Shown: one piece after another, positions 27,167 through 34,479 of the stretch
How the letters are laid out: each line of letters opens with the position of its first letter
Numbering within the stretch: the stretch's first letter is position 1
Source of the DNA: JANQNX01 sp965601665
GTDB lineage: Bacteria > Pseudomonadota > Gammaproteobacteria > Eutrophobiales > Eutrophobiaceae
Length of the DNA stretch: 64,000 nucleotides
Assembly: GCA_965601665.1 (NCBI GenBank)
Contig: OZ271833.1
Coordinates: 1,922,001-1,986,000, forward strand
Direction of reading: 5' to 3'
Made by a program: the position numbers and the translations under genes
The notes under the pieces: model-generated
The model's database searches: none
The model's input: the letters and a program-made list of their open reading frames with translations, nothing else
What the model was told of the DNA's origin: nothing

Positions 27167-28039
27167 TCAGGAACCTATTCGGCATATCAGATGGGGCAAG
27201 GCCACTCGGTAAAGCACCCAGCAAATCATCAGTGCCAGAAAAGAAGTTACAGTAATAGCGAAAAAGATAGATAAATGATTTATATCCATAGTATTAATCA
27301 ACCATGACCTTGTGGTTAACAGTAAGGTCGCTATCGGATTGAGCAGCAGGGCTACGCTGTTTTCATTTAACAACGTGGGTGGATAGACAACAGGCGTCAA
27401 CAGGAACAGCATTGACATGGCCAGTGCCAATGCCTTCTGTATATCATCATAGAGTAAGGATATAGGCGTTAATAACAGTCCGCACATCAGGCCAAAAACC
27501 AGTATCGATATGATTCCCAGGGGAACGTAAAGCATACTGACAGCGGGTGTTATTCCATAGAACACCATAACCAGCAGCAGCAGGCTAAATCGTATTATCG
27601 AGTTTAACAAGACATCATAGACGCCAGCCATAATCAGTGCCTCCCTGGGAAAGTTGGTTTTGGCCAACATTGCCTTTGAGTCACCCACTATTTTCAAAGG
27701 GCTGAATACGGCATCGTAATAAAGTTGCCATAAAACGACGCCGGATAGGACGTATACCTCATAGGGAACACCGGTATCTTCCACATTAATAATTCTGCTT
27801 CTTTGTAAAAATAAAAATATCAGGGTGACGGCAATCGGTGGCAGAATAGTCCAGATATAGCCAAGGAAGCTTTGTCGATACAGGGCGCTGGTGTTCCTGA
27901 CAAACAGTCGCCATGCCAGTTCTCTGGATCTGAAGATGTCTTTCAACATAGAGCAAAGCATCGTAATGGGCTTTTTCAAATCTGATTCCCTGCTGTATAT
28001 CACTTCCATCACTATTTTGGCGTTGTCTTCTGTGTGCAT
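27167..28039 (-). CDS. wzm: ABC-2 type polysaccharide export permease (Wzm type)
   Basis: Membrane subunit of the exporter. The 290-residue protein has an N-terminal cytosolic amphipathic region (SRELAWRLFVRNTSALYRQS) with the ABC-2 family motif. About six membrane helices follow, including LGYIWTILPPIAVTLIFLFL and VYVLSGVVLWQLYYDAVF. The helix SMLFLLTPVVYPPTLL carries the conserved double-proline segment. With the downstream Wzt it would move undecaprenyl-linked glycan across the inner membrane. The gene is 2 bases downstream of the methyltransferase gene that begins the main part of the operon. Confidence 0.92.
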   Translation of the reverse strand: MHTEDNAKIVMEVIYSRESDLKKPITMLCSMLKDIFRSRELAWRLFVRNTSALYRQSFLGYIWTILPPIAVTLIFLFLQRSRIINVEDTGVPYEVYVLSGVVLWQLYYDAVFSPLKIVGDSKAMLAKTNFPREALIMAGVYDVLLNSIIRFSLLLLVMVFYGITPAVSMLYVPLGIISILVFGLMCGLLLTPISLLYDDIQKALALAMSMLFLLTPVVYPPTLLNENSVALLLNPIATLLLTTRSWLINTMDINHLSIFFAITVTSFLALMICWVLYRVALPHLICRIGS

Positions 28040-28040
28040 G

Positions 28041-28865
28041 TTAGTCCTGAGCTAACTGGTCCCAGTTAATACTTGTGAAGTTTCCATCAACGCCCTGCTT
28101 CATATCCACAGGCCAATAATTGGTTAGGGCTTCAAGGTCACCATAATCACCGTGTAGTTCAGGCAAGGTTGCACTGGTTTTTCTAACAAAGGCACAGATA
28201 TTGTGCTGTATTTCAGCAAAATGCCCTTCTTTTACGTTAAAACCATTTAGTAGCAGCACATACATCAGCTGGCCGACATTCCAGCCGGTAATCAAATGCC
28301 CCCCCACTATTTGCGGTTTATATCTGGGAACAATGATGAATAGCCAACCATCTCGCTTAAGCACCCGCCATACTTCTTTTAGTGCAACACCAGTATTAAT
28401 GGAATGTTCCAGTACGTGTGACATCCATACGGCATCAAAGCAGTCATTGGTAAAAGCCAGGTCTTCGACAAAGCATTCAAGCAGCTGCACCTGATTTTCA
28501 TTACACAACTGCTCTGCCCTATCATAAAGATGTGTATGTGTACCCGTTGCTGTCACCTGCAGACCCCGTGCTACAAAGTATTCAGTCGCCAAGCCGGTAC
28601 CGATACCAATATCAAGAATATGCTGTTGTGGTTTTACCGGTGTGCATTTTATGATTTCTTCAAACCCGGGCTGCGCACCGCGTTTGACGTTTTGCCTCAT
28701 TTCTTTTGCCAGTTGGGAATAATAGGCGTCATCATGCCGGGCTTTGGTTACTGATATCTTTGCAACGGGCTTTGCTTCTACCGGAACTAATCGATCAATA
28801 AAACGTTGCTCAATACGAATGAGTTTTTTAAGTAGTCGAACGAATTTTTCTTTTAATACATTCAT
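28041..28865 (-). CDS. Class I SAM-dependent methyltransferase, first gene after the ops element
   Basis: A 274-residue methyltransferase. A basic N-terminus (KEKFVRLLKKLIRIEQRFID) may be an amphipathic membrane-binding helix. Motif I is ILDIGIGTGLATEYFVARG near residue 88, strand 4 is FDAVWMSHVLEHSINTGVAL, and the post-motif is RDGWLFIIVPRYKP. It lies directly before wzm (1-base gap) and begins 11 bases after a perfect ops sequence. As with the second methyltransferase of the operon, capping of the glycan is a plausible role, but an acceptor is not identifiable. Confidence 0.86.
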   Translation of the reverse strand: MNVLKEKFVRLLKKLIRIEQRFIDRLVPVEAKPVAKISVTKARHDDAYYSQLAKEMRQNVKRGAQPGFEEIIKCTPVKPQQHILDIGIGTGLATEYFVARGLQVTATGTHTHLYDRAEQLCNENQVQLLECFVEDLAFTNDCFDAVWMSHVLEHSINTGVALKEVWRVLKRDGWLFIIVPRYKPQIVGGHLITGWNVGQLMYVLLLNGFNVKEGHFAEIQHNICAFVRKTSATLPELHGDYGDLEALTNYWPVDMKQGVDGNFTSINWDQLAQD

Positions 28866-28876
28866 TTTTATTTCTG

Positions 28877-28888
28877 CACGCTACCGCC
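28877..28888 (-). promoter_or_regulatory. ops element (RfaH recruitment site)
   Basis: On the minus strand the sequence reads GGCGGTAGCGTG, identical at all 12 positions to the ops element of JUMPstart leaders in enterobacterial O-antigen, capsule and LPS-core operons. It lies in the leader of the methyltransferase-wzm-wzt operon, 11 bases before the start codon, and in the sense orientation. RfaH, a NusG paralogue, is recruited to RNA polymerase paused at ops and suppresses Rho termination in long operons with few ribosome-binding sites. The 13.8 kb of tightly packed genes downstream are just such a case. No rfaH gene is in the window. Confidence 0.85.
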
Positions 28889-28893
28889 ATGCA

Positions 28894-28911
28894 AGTACTC
28901 GAATTAGTACT
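28894..28911. repeat. Paired AGTACT palindromes upstream of ops
   Basis: AGTACT occurs twice with a 6-base spacer (28894-28899 and 28906-28911), forming an 18-base symmetrical element. It lies 6 bases upstream (in the transcript sense) of the ops element in the 74-base gap between the HTH regulator and the methyltransferase. It could be a small pause or hairpin element of the leader or a protein-binding site. It may also be chance. Confidence 0.4.
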
Positions 28912-28939
28912 CACAGGCACAGGAAATTGATTGTAAATA

Positions 28940-29497
28940 TTACTGTTCCTGGCTAACGCCGGACTGCCACAACAATACGCTGGGCTTTTGCTTGAATAAG
29001 GGCTGCAAGTCCTCAAATTCTGTTTCACTTAACACCAGCGTGCGTATCTTCCTGCCGATGTACTTTTCGGTCTTTTTCACCAGGTCATCGAGGTTGTCGC
29101 GATCGATGTCCCCCACCAGTAACAAGTCGATCAAGCCAGTGTCTTTACCCTGGGCATAATCATCAACCAGATAGGCGAGCTTTAGATTGCCAAGGCGTCC
29201 TATGATGCTTTCCAGGATTTGGTCCATACCGAGGGACTTCCTGACCATCGATTGCAATTCAGGAAAAAGCGGGTGTTCACTATTGGCCTGGTAGTTGAGC
29301 TGGCGGCCATCTTTCTTACTGGTCAACAAGCCAGCTTCACTGAGATGCTGCAATTCTTCGCGAACCTGGCTGGTTGAGGCATTGAATTCATCTGCAAGGC
29401 CACGCAGATAGGCATGCTGGCTGGGGTTCAGAAAAAGGCGCATCAGGATACGAACGCGCATCTTTGACGTAATCAGTGCATTAAATAGCGTATTCAT
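28940..29497 (-). CDS. Winged-helix regulator with degenerate nucleotidyltransferase-like C-terminal domain
   Basis: A 185-residue DNA-binding protein. Residues 8-75 form an ArsR/MarR-type winged helix: SKMRVRILMRLFLNP, YLRGLADEFNASTSQVREEL as the recognition region, and LLTSKKDGRQLNYQAN as the wing. Residues 105-170 resemble a minimal nucleotidyltransferase (KLAYLVDDYAQGKD, then GLIDLLLVGDID), but the catalytic GS and DxD motifs are degraded, so a binding role is more likely than catalysis. This two-part architecture is found beside polysaccharide clusters in several bacteria. It is the most upstream gene of the minus-strand operon, and two palindromes sit just upstream of its start, suggesting self-regulation. 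Confidence 0.78.
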   Translation of the reverse strand: MNTLFNALITSKMRVRILMRLFLNPSQHAYLRGLADEFNASTSQVREELQHLSEAGLLTSKKDGRQLNYQANSEHPLFPELQSMVRKSLGMDQILESIIGRLGNLKLAYLVDDYAQGKDTGLIDLLLVGDIDRDNLDDLVKKTEKYIGRKIRTLVLSETEFEDLQPLFKQKPSVLLWQSGVSQEQ

Positions 29498-29513
29498 TGG
29501 ATAGTTGTTATTA

Positions 29514-29532
29514 AGTTCTATTTTATAGAACT
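29514..29532. promoter_or_regulatory. Candidate operator 1 (perfect 7-bp inverted repeat)
   Basis: The sequence AGTTCTATTTTATAGAACT is a perfect 7-base inverted repeat with a 5-base centre. It begins 16 bases upstream of the start codon of the winged-helix regulator, where a dimeric repressor would block transcription. It overlaps AT-rich sequence that could serve as the -10 region on the minus strand. The sequence is shown; binding is inferred. Confidence 0.55.
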
Positions 29533-29535
29533 ATA

Positions 29536-29549
29536 ATAGAGCATTCTAT
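29536..29549. promoter_or_regulatory. Candidate operator 2 (ATAGA-N4-TCTAT)
   Basis: A second inverted repeat, ATAGAGCATTCTAT, lies 3 bases beyond operator 1 and uses the same TAGA/TCTA half-sites in a tighter arrangement. Two related palindromes side by side suggest cooperative binding by the adjacent winged-helix protein. The remaining bases up to 29653 hold nothing else recognisable. Confidence 0.45.
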
Positions 29550-29653
29550 CGCAATAAATACAGTTTTTATTGGCTAGTGTGACCGATTCCCGATAAATAA
29601 TTAAATTGAAACAATGCCTTACATGATTGCGCACAGTTCGCTTTTTTCACACT

Positions 29654-30892
29654 TCAATTGGTATTATGGGCAGAATTTATCGTATTTTCATAAAGTTGCG
29701 CGTAACGCTCGACAATATGTTGCCAGTCGAATAGTTGTAATACCCGCTGTCGGCCTGCCCGAGCCAGCCGCTGCCGTAATTCTCTGTCGTCCAGTAGTAT
29801 TTTAATCTTGCCAGCCAATGCGCTGGCATCCGCTGGCGGGCATAACAAGCCTGTCTCTTCGTCCAAGATGACTTCTTTGAATGCGTCCAGTGACGAGGCC
29901 ACTACTGCACACTCGCAGCCCATCGCTTCGATTGTAGTCAGACCCAGTCCTTCCTGGCGATCGTTGCTACCAATAATAGACGGGACCACGGCGATATTGG
30001 CGCGATGATAAGCTTCCGGTAGTTCCGAATTTGGCTTTGCTCCATGGAAAACCACGCGCTTGTCCAGCTTGAATTTTTTAACCAGGGACAATAACTGTGG
30101 CATGTCAGGACCATCGCCCACTATATCCAGATTAATATCAATCCCCTGCTCGCAGAGTAAGTAAATGGCCTCCAGCAGATAAGTGACGCCCTTGCTCTCA
30201 ACCAGGCGGCCCACAAAAATAAGACGGTTATCGCTATTACTACTGTTACTGGCCGGAACAAACTGCCGCGTTAGATCGACTCCCATGGAACAGACCTGGA
30301 TGTCACTAGTGGCAGGAAAAGAATGTCGGTAACGCGCTTTCATAAAATCACTGACCACGACCAGGCTATCTATCCTGTTCAATGTCCACTGTTTCAATTG
30401 GAGGAACGGTACCGAATTAAATGCGAAAAAGTCACTTCCATGCGAGGTGACAAGTATTGGTACCTGACGGGTTGCTGAAAACTTTAACGCCAATGCGGCA
30501 ATGAAACCCTGCGGAATTAGCCAATGTGCATGTACAAGATTGTAGTTGCCACTGCGAATTAACCTGTTGGTATGGAAAAGCTGCGATATCAGGAATAATG
30601 GAATCAACAGGTAGCGCCACTTGTATTGCTTCAGGTTTGCGACAATACCGCCATCATAGGCAAGTGTCTGCAGGCCCTCGATACAGTAGCGATAACGGTA
30701 AACTTTTATATTCCCGATCACTTCATATATTTTCGCGCCCTTACCATGAGGTGCGAGCACATCAACACTGTATCCCTGCCGGGTTAAACGTTGGCATAAA
30801 TCATAGACAAAGGAGGGAATGGTATCATTCGCGCAGCGTGGAAAGGTCGAGGTTAAAACCAGTATTCGTGTATTTCCAACGGGATTAGCCAT
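29654..30892 (-). CDS. Glycosyltransferase family 4
   Basis: A 412-residue GT-B-fold glycosyltransferase. The N-terminus has ILVLTSTFPRCANDTIPSFV, typical of GT4 enzymes acting in exopolysaccharide assembly, and the HWLIPQGFIAALAL helix of the acceptor domain. The donor domain includes LIFVGRLVESKGVTYLLEA, then HGAKPNSELPEAYHRANIAV, and the active-site block GLGLTTIEAMGCECAVVASS. It is on the minus strand 32 bases after the polyprenol-sugar synthase gene, so it may be the last gene of the pilin-linked transcript. It is separated from the polysaccharide operon by the operator region. Donor and acceptor unknown. Confidence 0.88.
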   Translation of the reverse strand: MANPVGNTRILVLTSTFPRCANDTIPSFVYDLCQRLTRQGYSVDVLAPHGKGAKIYEVIGNIKVYRYRYCIEGLQTLAYDGGIVANLKQYKWRYLLIPLFLISQLFHTNRLIRSGNYNLVHAHWLIPQGFIAALALKFSATRQVPILVTSHGSDFFAFNSVPFLQLKQWTLNRIDSLVVVSDFMKARYRHSFPATSDIQVCSMGVDLTRQFVPASNSSNSDNRLIFVGRLVESKGVTYLLEAIYLLCEQGIDINLDIVGDGPDMPQLLSLVKKFKLDKRVVFHGAKPNSELPEAYHRANIAVVPSIIGSNDRQEGLGLTTIEAMGCECAVVASSLDAFKEVILDEETGLLCPPADASALAGKIKILLDDRELRQRLARAGRQRVLQLFDWQHIVERYAQLYENTINSAHNTN

Positions 30893-30924
30893 TTGCCAAG
30901 CTCAAAAGCGTTAGACCAATGAAA

Positions 30925-31785
30925 TCACTTTTCTTTCTGGCTTTGACTGTAGATAAGAAAGGTAATTTGTTCTGAAATGAGCCCGATTAAAAAAGTAATG
31001 ATTGAGCTCACCATTAACAACATGCTCATGTTCGTAAAGCGTGAATAGGCGAAAAACGTATAACCATAATACGCTAAGCCCAACATAAATAGAAAGGCAC
31101 TTATCGGTGCAAAAATTTTAAGCGGAGAATACAGTGATGTTACCCTAAATATGATTAATAAAAACTTAATGCCGTCCTGAACAAGCCTGATATGACTTTT
31201 ACCCTGTCGTTGCTTACATGTTATCGGTAAATATGCGATCTGGTAACCTGAACGAAACAAGGCCATGGTAATTGTAGTGGGATAGGAGAAGCCGTTAGGT
31301 AGCAGGTATAGAAATTTTTTAAACGGCTCTGCTTTTACCGCTCTGAACCCGGACGTCAGGTCCAGTACCTCATGTCCAGACATATAACTGGCAATTCTGT
31401 TGTAAATGAGGTTGGCCACATAGCGAGGCATACCGGCATGGGAGTCACGGTTGCGCGCTCCAATGACCATGTCATAACCCTCGTTTAATTTTTCTATTAG
31501 TTGTGGTATCAATTCCGGAAGATGCTGACCATCCGCATCCATAAACACCAGTACATTACCGGTAGCATTACGCGCGCCTGTTTTTATCGCTGCACCATTT
31601 CCTAGCGAATTTTGATGCGTTATACATCTAACATCTGTTTGACTACAGACAGACTCGGTATCATCCGTTGAACCATCATTGATCACGATTATCTCTGCAT
31701 CAGAACAGTGTTTCCTGATTTCAGGTAACAGCAGTGATAACGAGGCAGACTCGTTACGTGCGGGAAGGATAATGCTGACAGTCAT
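30925..31785 (-). CDS. Polyprenol-phosphate sugar synthase-like GT2 (DPM1 type)
   Basis: A 286-residue membrane-associated GT2. The catalytic domain has VSIILPARNESASLSLLLPE, IIVINDGSTDDTESV, the DxD-containing VFMDADGQHLPEL, and LTSGFRAVKAEPFKKFL. That last phrase is typical of dolichol-phosphate-mannose synthase relatives. Two C-terminal hydrophobic helices (about 215-240 and 245-275) match the form that anchors in the inner membrane. It would make a polyprenyl-phosphate monosaccharide, the donor for GT-C enzymes. The gene overlaps the TMTC-like GT-C gene by 4 bases, so donor synthesis and use appear coupled in translation. The sugar is not identifiable. Confidence 0.86.
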   Translation of the reverse strand: MTVSIILPARNESASLSLLLPEIRKHCSDAEIIVINDGSTDDTESVCSQTDVRCITHQNSLGNGAAIKTGARNATGNVLVFMDADGQHLPELIPQLIEKLNEGYDMVIGARNRDSHAGMPRYVANLIYNRIASYMSGHEVLDLTSGFRAVKAEPFKKFLYLLPNGFSYPTTITMALFRSGYQIAYLPITCKQRQGKSHIRLVQDGIKFLLIIFRVTSLYSPLKIFAPISAFLFMLGLAYYGYTFFAYSRFTNMSMLLMVSSIITFLIGLISEQITFLIYSQSQKEK

Positions 31786-33665
31786 TGATTATTATAGTTC
31801 TCTCTGATTTGTTCCAGTGCGAGTCGTTTCTTTGGGTTTTTTCCTGCGTTCCTTTCCAGTTTATCCAGTGTCTCCCGGATCAGGTCTTCACGTTCCAAAA
31901 GATTTAGAATTCGCAACCGCAACACCTGTGTTTCTACCCTGGTATCGGCAAGAATGCTGTTTTCTATGTGCTTATACGCGTTCACAAACCGTTGTTGCGA
32001 CATGGATATAATAGCAAGGAATTCATAAATATAAGAACGTATAAAAACAAAATTCCTGTTTTCAACAAGCGCCTTGAGCAATTGCTCAAGGTTTTTCAAC
32101 GTACCAGGCACACATTGTTTCTTTAATGCCTCGAGTAACAATACGTCAAGCAGTGCGGTAATCTCAAGGCTAATCGGCCTTGCCAATTTAGCGCGTTGTA
32201 TCGTGGCTTGCCAATCAACAGCGTTTTGTCCCTCTTGTGCCCTGCAGCTATAAATACGCTGAATTTGCAAAACCGGGAACAGGAGATCTGGTTTGATGCT
32301 GTCTATCTCTGCAAACACCTGCCTGGCATTGTTAAAATCGCCCATGCTCATATACAGGTTGCCCAGGTAATTACGACTACGGATTGACTCGGGGTGATGC
32401 CTGGCCCATTCATTTGCCTGCAGCAGGGGCTTATGCCAAAGGCTGGCTTCGAGAAATAACACGGTAGCGATGACAGTAATATAGCCAAGCGGTACGAGTA
32501 ACCCGAGTTTTCCCTGCTTGATACGAAAAGATGCGGATACAAGCAAGGAAGCAACACCGAAACAAATCGAAATGGAAGGAAGATAGTTTCTATGCTCGAA
32601 GTAAAGCTCAAGGTTTAGGTAGGTGGACTCAAGTAACTGCGCTGTAATGAACCACAATATGGCAAAACTGAATAATCGATACCGCTTCCTATAGAAAACA
32701 GCAGAGGCAATTAATAATAATAAAAAAAGACTACAGGGTAATGTATACCACGGCTGTAACCAGTCTTTAGAAACAGGAAAGCCGTCATGGTACAGAGTAA
32801 AAGAACCGTAAGTCGGTATGACGATATCTTTCAGGTAGGCCAGTAAAACGACTGGCTGTGTCAGTAATCTTTCCATCATGGAAAAATCACGAAAATGGTA
32901 ACTGCTCACGGTGCTGGAAAATTGACTTGCCATATAGGCAATTAAAATGATCAGCGGTAAACCAATAACAATTGATGCCCATTGTTTCCAGTACCGGGGG
33001 CGCTCGATGTCTGCGAACAGAGTGATTTCTATGACAGCAATTAACAGCAACACGAGCACCGCATTCTCCTTGGCAAGTATACCAAGTGTCGCTGGCACGA
33101 TAACCGCTAGAGTCAGCAATAGGTAATTTCTAATTGATTCATGGCGGATAGTTAGTTGCCTGGCATACAGGTAGCCTGCAACAGCAACCAAACTGAATAA
33201 ACAAGACAGCAAAGTCATGCGTTGTACCGTGTATAACACGCTGGTCAACTGTATTGGATGCAAGAGCCAGATGGCTGTTGTTGCACTTGTGATAAGCAAC
33301 CGCTGATAACTGTTCCGGTTCAGGATCTTCAGGATATGGTTGATAATGACCCAGACCAGTACCCCGTTGGCAAGGTGAATAATCAGGTTGACCAGTTTGA
33401 ATTGAAAAGGGTCTTGTGGCCACGCATTATGCTGCAGTGCGAAGGTGACTAATGATACCGGTCTGCCGGTAGGGCCTGAAAAACCGCTATTCAACAGAAA
33501 ATAAAGGTAGCCTCTTTCCTCGACGTCGGACAGCCCTGACAGGTTATAAAAGTCGTCAAAGATAAACGGGCTTTGTAATGGCAGGAAATAAATCAATACA
33601 GCCACAAACAAAAGCATAACCAGCAAGGCAAGAGACTTTTTGTTATAGCTGTAAGATTCGTTCAA
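31782..33665 (-). CDS. TMTC/PMT-like membrane glycosyltransferase with TPR domain (candidate pilin O-glycosyltransferase)
   Basis: A 627-residue protein with about 11 hydrophobic helices (to residue 420) followed by a helical, TPR-like soluble domain (about 425-627). After the first helix, FIFDDFYNLSGL gives an acidic pair (D38/D39) in the first external loop, the position of the catalytic acid in PMT/TMTC GT-C enzymes. GPTGRPVSLVTFALQHNAW, NLIIHLANGVLVW and LLHPIQLTSVLYTVQRMTLLS are hallmarks of the TMTC-like family, in which eukaryotic members O-mannosylate cadherins. It lies directly downstream of pilin gene 1, beyond its terminator, and is coupled to a polyprenol-sugar synthase. Pilin O-glycosylation is therefore the best guess. 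Acceptor and sugar are inferred, not shown. Confidence 0.8.
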   Translation of the reverse strand: MNESYSYNKKSLALLVMLLFVAVLIYFLPLQSPFIFDDFYNLSGLSDVEERGYLYFLLNSGFSGPTGRPVSLVTFALQHNAWPQDPFQFKLVNLIIHLANGVLVWVIINHILKILNRNSYQRLLITSATTAIWLLHPIQLTSVLYTVQRMTLLSCLFSLVAVAGYLYARQLTIRHESIRNYLLLTLAVIVPATLGILAKENAVLVLLLIAVIEITLFADIERPRYWKQWASIVIGLPLIILIAYMASQFSSTVSSYHFRDFSMMERLLTQPVVLLAYLKDIVIPTYGSFTLYHDGFPVSKDWLQPWYTLPCSLFLLLLIASAVFYRKRYRLFSFAILWFITAQLLESTYLNLELYFEHRNYLPSISICFGVASLLVSASFRIKQGKLGLLVPLGYITVIATVLFLEASLWHKPLLQANEWARHHPESIRSRNYLGNLYMSMGDFNNARQVFAEIDSIKPDLLFPVLQIQRIYSCRAQEGQNAVDWQATIQRAKLARPISLEITALLDVLLLEALKKQCVPGTLKNLEQLLKALVENRNFVFIRSYIYEFLAIISMSQQRFVNAYKHIENSILADTRVETQVLRLRILNLLEREDLIRETLDKLERNAGKNPKKRLALEQIRENYNNQ

Positions 33666-33680
33666 ACCGCATCTCCGGGC

Positions 33681-33704
33681 AAAAAAAAGCCGCCATCAGG
33701 CGGC
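33681..33704 (-). terminator. Rho-independent terminator of pilin gene 1
   Basis: Read on the minus strand, a 6-bp GC stem (GCCGCC, loop TGAT, GGCGGC) at 33689-33704 is followed by eight T residues (33681-33688). It lies 25 bases after the pilin stop. It would end most pilin transcripts and let only a fraction read into the membrane glycosyltransferase genes, as expected for an abundant structural subunit followed by a rarely needed enzyme. Confidence 0.9.
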
Positions 33705-33728
33705 CTTTTATAATATGCGTAAAACCTA

Positions 33729-34178
33729 TTACTTACACGCACCTGGCAGGTATTTGGCTGCGATATTACCAGAAGTCAGGGCCAAAGCGCCGCAAGCCCA
33801 GGTACGACCACCATCCTCAGATGACAGGGTGTAGGTGCTGCTTGCGATTGAAGGGTTAACCTGGGTAGCACGCATAGTAGCGGTAATCTGGGTATTACCG
33901 TTGGTACCGTTACCAGTGGTTAAAACTACGCTAGCAACGTATTTACCAGCGGTGGTGCTACCAACCGCGGTCAGGTTAGAAGGCCAGATGCCCTTATCCT
34001 GATAGTATTCAGACATACCGGTTTTAAAACCAGCAGCCAGGTTAACAGCTTCTGTAACCTGTGCACGAGCGGTGTAATCCTGGTAAGAAGGTATAGCTAC
34101 AGCGGCGAGAATACCGATAATAGCTACAACAATCATCAACTCAATAAGGGTAAAACCCTGTTGTATCTGCTTTTTCAC
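33729..34178 (-). CDS. pilA: Type IV pilin (class IVa) 1
   Basis: Major-pilin-like subunit of 149 residues. The short leader MKKQIQQG is followed by FTLIELMIVVAIIGILAAVA: prepilin peptidase would cut after G8, methylate F+1, and E+5 is present. The start is a GTG at 34176-34178 with a good AGGAG 7 bases upstream. The globular part has PSYQDYTARAQVTEA, typical of Neisseria/Pseudomonas-like pilins. A C-terminal disulfide loop lies between the Cys of WACGAL and the Cys of LPGACK. Many Thr and Ser residues (GTNGNTQIT, ASSTYTLSS) offer O-glycosylation sites. A sigma-54-type promoter lies upstream and a strong terminator downstream, so the gene is probably transcribed alone. Confidence 0.95.
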   Translation of the reverse strand: MKKQIQQGFTLIELMIVVAIIGILAAVAIPSYQDYTARAQVTEAVNLAAGFKTGMSEYYQDKGIWPSNLTAVGSTTAGKYVASVVLTTGNGTNGNTQITATMRATQVNPSIASSTYTLSSEDGGRTWACGALALTSGNIAAKYLPGACK

Positions 34179-34266
34179 TATGTTTCTCCTAAAGTGGTAC
34201 TTACACTAATCTAATTCAACAATTTTCGAAAATAATTGACCGAGCAACGGCACGGACTCAAACTAA

Positions 34267-34282
34267 AGCATGAATTATGCCA
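34267..34282 (-). promoter_or_regulatory. Sigma-54 promoter of pilin gene 1
   Basis: On the minus strand TGGCATAATTCATGCT carries the -24 GG and -12 GC separated by exactly 10 bases. It fits TGGCAY-N5-TTGCW at all but a few weak positions (ATGC instead of TTGC). Transcription would start near 34257, giving a leader of about 80 bases before the GTG start. Pilin genes under PilS/PilR control are sigma-54 dependent in Pseudomonas and relatives, and a PilS/PilR pair is encoded in this window at 50.5-53.4 kb. Confidence 0.72.
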
Positions 34283-34429
34283 CAGCATTACCTGAAACGT
34301 TGAAGTGTACTCTATTGCTAAAAGTGTTAACCAGTTCCGATTTTTATCGCTAACTGACTGATTTAAACACCTGTAACGAGACTTCTCCATAATGAGGTTA
34401 ACGACTTCGATTCAATAATCCTTAACAAT

Positions 34430-34448
34430 TTTGTCATGATGTGACAAA
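34430..34448. promoter_or_regulatory. 7-bp inverted repeat upstream of the pilin promoter (possible PilR enhancer site)
   Basis: TTTGTCA and TGACAAA flank the 5-base centre TGATG, a perfect inverted repeat. It lies about 150 bases upstream of the sigma-54 promoter, a normal enhancer distance, and contains TGTCA half-sites. It is also 32 bases past the stop of the TPR-sulfotransferase, so a weak terminator is an alternative, but no strong T run follows on that strand. The rest of the 301-base gap (34179-34479) shows only the promoter and the ribosome-binding site. Confidence 0.45.
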
Positions 34449-34479
34449 TTTCGTCAGTACGCACCGCAGCAAGTGCCAT

